Part shown: positions 6,421 through 8,790 of the stretch, one piece after another | How the letters are laid out: every line of letters starts with the position of its first letter | How positions within the stretch are numbered: position 1 is the stretch's first letter | Origin: Gammaproteobacteria bacterium UBA5338 | GTDB taxonomy: Bacteria > Pseudomonadota > Gammaproteobacteria > Pseudomonadales > UBA5862 | Assembly (NCBI GenBank): GCA_002408105.1 | Contig: DHQM01000077.1 | Coordinates: 8,923 to 17,712 of the forward strand | Length of the DNA stretch: 8,790 nucleotides | Reading direction: 5' to 3' | Made by a program: the position numbers and the translations under genes | The notes under the pieces: generated by a model | What the model saw: the letters and a program-made list of their open reading frames with translations, nothing else | What the model was told of the DNA's origin: nothing | The model's database searches: none

Positions 6421-7388
6421 CAGACGTGGTTGCGCAGCATCAACTCGGCCGGATGGGGATCCAGGTACACCTGGTTGGCAATGACCGGGTGGGGATGGCG
6501 ACGGAAATGGTGTTTCATTAAAGTGAGTGGCACCACCAGCGGCACGCGGCCTTCGCGGTACTCGGCGATGAGCCGATGCAGCTCCGCCTTGTCCTCCAAG
6601 TCCAGGGCACGTTTGAGAAAACCTGCCATGTGTTCCAGCACATTGCTGTGGGAGCGTGGCGTGGCCACCTTAGACAGGCCGGACATGAGCTCGGCGATGT
6701 ATGCCTGCGCCAGTGCCTCCGGATCGCGTTGCCCCGCCGCCGCAACCACAGGGCCGAGCCGCCGGTAGGCTGCCTGGTTGTGGGCGAGGAGCAGGTACTT
6801 GTGTTGGGCATGGAACTGCACCAACGCGCCCGCCGAAACACCCCGCGACACCATCTGCCGCCAGCGGTGGTAGGTGAACACGCGGGTGATGAAGTTCTCG
6901 CGGAGTCGGGCGTCATTGAGCCGCCCCTCGTCCTCGACCGGCAGCTGAGGGAACCGGGCCAACAAGGCCTCGGCGTACAGACCGGAGCCCCTGGCCGGAG
7001 GGTGCCCGGGCTGTCGGTAGTGCTTGACGCCCTGCATCCCACAACTGGGTGAGCCGCGCTTCAAGATGTACCCGTCCAGCTGGCGCACCTGGTCGACGAC
7101 CTGGTCCAGGTACTTCACCAGCGGAGCGGTCACGTCCAGCTCCGGATCATTGACCCCGCGCGCCCGCACTGCACCGCCATCGCTGACCACCAGTCGAATC
7201 GTCGGTCGCGGTACTCCAAGACCAATCCCGACTTCGGGGCAAATGGGAACAAAATCCGCGTGCGGGCCCAGCACATCTGCCACAAAGTCATCACGCTTGT
7301 GGTTACCGTCGAAGCGAACGGGCTCGCCAATCAGGCAACTGCTGACGCCGATCCGCAGTGGCCTGTCTGGTTGAACAGTCGAAGTCAT
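6420..7388 (-). CDS. rudS: TudS(DUF523)-DUF1722 fusion, RudS-like tRNA 4-thiouridine desulfidase
   Basis: The 322-residue product joins two domains. Residues 11-160 are DUF523/TudS: IGVSSCLIGEPVRFDGNHKR (13-32), CPEVGIGLGVPRP (50-62) and KRGSPSCGMQG (110-120). The protein has exactly three cysteines (18, 50, 116), one in each of these motifs, as expected for ligands of the [4Fe-4S] cluster that characterised TudS enzymes use to remove sulfur from thiouracil. Residues from about 190 are DUF1722 (YbgA-like): LVQFHAQHKYLLLAHNQ, HSNVLEHMAGFLKRAL and GRVPLVVPLTLMKHH. Proteins with this exact fusion include RudS, reported to convert 4-thiouridine in tRNA back to uridine; the function here is inferred from that. 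ATG 7388 was chosen over an upstream in-frame start at 7469, which would overlap the hydrolase gene by 65 bp and adds residues unlike the family. The hydrolase stop lies 16 bp upstream, suggesting an operon. The stop codon runs into a hairpin. Confidence 0.88.
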   Translation of the reverse strand: MTSTVQPDRPLRIGVSSCLIGEPVRFDGNHKRDDFVADVLGPHADFVPICPEVGIGLGVPRPTIRLVVSDGGAVRARGVNDPELDVTAPLVKYLDQVVDQVRQLDGYILKRGSPSCGMQGVKHYRQPGHPPARGSGLYAEALLARFPQLPVEDEGRLNDARLRENFITRVFTYHRWRQMVSRGVSAGALVQFHAQHKYLLLAHNQAAYRRLGPVVAAAGQRDPEALAQAYIAELMSGLSKVATPRSHSNVLEHMAGFLKRALDLEDKAELHRLIAEYREGRVPLVVPLTLMKHHFRRHPHPVIANQVYLDPHPAELMLRNHV

Positions 7389-7404
7389 GGGTCTTCTTGG
7401 CAGG

Positions 7405-7986
7405 CTAAGGTGCTGCGGGCGCGTCGACTCGGGCCACTCGGCGCAGAAACGCTCCGAACAGGCCTTCAAGGACCGGGATGCGGTCGTTCAGGGTATGCCC
7501 CGCACGCAGCAGGTGGAGGTCACAGTCCACCGCCTGGGCAAACCGCTGGGCAGCGGAGACTGGCACAATGTCATCCGACCACCCGTGCACCACAGCAATC
7601 TCGCAGGTCTGCGGGGCGAATTCTGTCTCCTCGTAACCCGCCACAGGCAGGTACAGTGCCGGAGCCAGCAGAAACAACCCCTCCACTGCAAGCCGGTTGG
7701 CCACCACCGCCGAGACGTAGCCCCCCATGCTCGACCCCACCAGCAGGACCGGGCGGACTTCTTCATCCAGCCGCCGAGTCAGCAGCTGAATGCGCTCGGT
7801 GGTGCTCAGGCCGCGGTAGTCCGGACTTTCCACCGCGAACCCCTGGTGTCTTGCCACCTCGGCCAGGGCGGTGATCTTGATGCCCCAAGGGCCGCTCTCC
7901 TTGCCGTGGGCGAAATAAACCACCGGCCGGGGTTGGTTCTCACCCACCGATGACATCGACATAGGTGTGCCATTCAGGGTGCGCAT
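7405..7986 (-). CDS. Small alpha/beta-hydrolase fold protein
   Basis: A compact 193-residue alpha/beta hydrolase with a complete apparent catalytic triad. The first core strand and oxyanion region read VVYFAHGKESGPWG (22-35), the nucleophile elbow is GSSMGGY with Ser86, the acid is Asp138 in HGWSDDIVPV, and the base is His164 in AGHTLND. It has no signal peptide or cap domain, so it is probably a cytoplasmic esterase or thioesterase resembling small YqiA/RBBP9-type hydrolases; the substrate is unknown. The start is uncertain: ATG 7986 has AGGTGA twelve bases upstream and gives a 47-bp overlap with the aminotransferase gene, whereas ATG 7962 or 7956 would overlap by 23 or 17 bp but lack a visible ribosome binding site. 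Residues before VVYFAH are not conserved-looking, so any of the three could be used. It lies between ilvE and the RudS-like gene, probably in one operon. Confidence 0.82.
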   Translation of the reverse strand: MRTLNGTPMSMSSVGENQPRPVVYFAHGKESGPWGIKITALAEVARHQGFAVESPDYRGLSTTERIQLLTRRLDEEVRPVLLVGSSMGGYVSAVVANRLAVEGLFLLAPALYLPVAGYEETEFAPQTCEIAVVHGWSDDIVPVSAAQRFAQAVDCDLHLLRAGHTLNDRIPVLEGLFGAFLRRVARVDAPAAP

Positions 7987-8790
7987 CGCGCCGACCACTC
8001 ACCTGATCGAAGTACATGCGCTGCAGCTCGGTGGTGATCGGTCCCCGCTTGCCCGCCCCGATGCGCCGCCCATCCAAGCTGCAAATGGGCGTGACCTCAG
8101 CGGCCGTGCCGGTAAAGAACGCCTCATCGGCGACATAGACCTCGTCTCTGGTGATGCGCTTCTCGATCACCGGCAGACCGAGTTCGTCCGCAAAGGTGAA
8201 GATGGTTCGCCGGGTGATGCCATCAAGGCAGCTGGTCAGTTCAGGGGTGTAGAGCGCCCCGTCACACACAATGAAGATGTTTTCCCCGGACCCTTCTGCG
8301 ACATAGCCTTCGTTGTCGAGCAACAGCGCCTCTTCGGCGCCCGAGGCGATCGCCTCCTGCAGGGCAAGCATCGAGTTGATGTAGTTGCCGCACGCCTTGG
8401 CCTTGCACATGCTGATGTTGACGTGGTGCCGGGTGTAGGAAGAGGTGCGCACCTGAATGCCCTGCTCCAAGGCCTCGGGAGACATGTAGGCCGGCCATTC
8501 CCAGGCCGCGATGGCCACATGGACGCGCAGGCCATCGGCGCGCAGCCCCATGGCCTCAGAACCATAGAACGCCAGGGGCCGCAGGTAGGCTTCGGGAAGC
8601 CCATTGGCCCGAATGACTTCGATCTGGGCCTCATTGAGCGCTTCCTGGCTCCAAGGCATTTCCATGTTCATGATGTGCGCCGAGCGAAACAGCCGCGCGG
8701 TGTGGTCCTGCAACCGAAAAATCGCCGCACCGCGGTCGGTGCGGTAGGCCCGCGTACCCTCGAAGACACCCATGCCGTAGTGCAGGGTGT
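7940..8790 (-). CDS. ilvE: Branched-chain amino acid aminotransferase, 5' end outside window
   Basis: A class IV PLP-dependent aminotransferase that interconverts leucine, isoleucine and valine with their 2-oxo acids, the last step of their synthesis. The frame is open to the window edge and reads TLHYGMGVFEGTRAY at its visible start, so about 20-30 residues are missing. The ATG at 8773 is internal: family members have HYGxGVFEG well inside the protein. The PLP-binding lysine is expected in MCKAKACGNYINSMLA (codon at 8396-8398), and the cofactor-binding segment EGYVAEGSGENIFIV follows. Other family marks are LRPLAFYG, WPAYMSPEALEQGI and FFTGTAAEVTPI. The C-terminus YFDQVSGRRDAHPEWHTYVD is usual for bacterial IlvE. 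About 282 residues are visible of a usual 305-310. The 3' end overlaps the start of the hydrolase gene. Confidence 0.93.
   Translation of the reverse strand, partial: TLHYGMGVFEGTRAYRTDRGAAIFRLQDHTARLFRSAHIMNMEMPWSQEALNEAQIEVIRANGLPEAYLRPLAFYGSEAMGLRADGLRVHVAIAAWEWPAYMSPEALEQGIQVRTSSYTRHHVNISMCKAKACGNYINSMLALQEAIASGAEEALLLDNEGYVAEGSGENIFIVCDGALYTPELTSCLDGITRRTIFTFADELGLPVIEKRITRDEVYVADEAFFTGTAAEVTPICSLDGRRIGAGKRGPITTELQRMYFDQVSGRRDAHPEWHTYVDVIGG
7999..8004 (-). promoter_or_regulatory. Candidate Shine-Dalgarno for the hydrolase gene
   Basis: On the minus strand AGGTGA lies inside the 3' end of ilvE, twelve bases before ATG 7986. It is the only recognisable site near any of the three possible starts. 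Its sequence also encodes conserved IlvE residues, so it may be fortuitous. Confidence 0.4.

Noticed and set aside
6226..6768. 180-codon plus-strand frame across the convergent junction
   Set aside because: Most of it is antisense to the RudS-like gene, and the rest is antisense to the dienelactone hydrolase remnant, which explains the sequence better.

Overview
This is a GC-rich, gene-dense bacterial chromosome segment. Gene content (Slp-family outer-membrane lipoprotein, FetAB-type transporter, TudS-DUF1722 fusion, PAS-GGDEF-EAL protein) points to a gammaproteobacterium, possibly of a Chromatiales/Ectothiorhodospiraceae-like group. That placement is inferred from content only; no marker gene fixes the taxon. 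I saw no rRNA, tRNA, CRISPR array, insertion sequence or phage gene.

Plus-strand block (1-6105): the 3' part of an M16-family peptidase gene; an overlapping slp-like lipoprotein gene (616-1167); a translationally coupled pair encoding a FetA-like ATPase and a FetB-like permease (1221-2617), probably a metal exporter; a 194-bp gap that probably holds a promoter; a large membrane-anchored c-di-GMP protein with two PAS domains, an intact GGDEF domain and a degenerate EAL domain (2812-5301); and a TSUP (TauE/SafE) family permease (5353-6105).

Minus-strand block (8790 down to 6420): a branched-chain amino acid aminotransferase gene cut by the window edge, an overlapping small alpha/beta hydrolase, and, 16 bp further on, a TudS(DUF523)-DUF1722 fusion like RudS, the tRNA 4-thiouridine desulfidase. 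The tight spacing suggests one operon, ilvE-hydrolase-rudS.

The two blocks converge on a 314-bp gap (6106-6419). It has no intact gene but is not empty: its minus strand carries a decayed 5' fragment of a dienelactone hydrolase gene, with a start codon and ribosome binding site, two apparent compensating frameshifts, and no 3' two-thirds.

No wholly new multi-gene system is evident. The most notable items are the dienelactone hydrolase remnant, the RudS-type fusion whose only three cysteines sit in the three expected cluster motifs, the GGDEF protein whose EAL domain has lost several metal ligands, and the FetA-like ATPase without a Q-loop glutamine.
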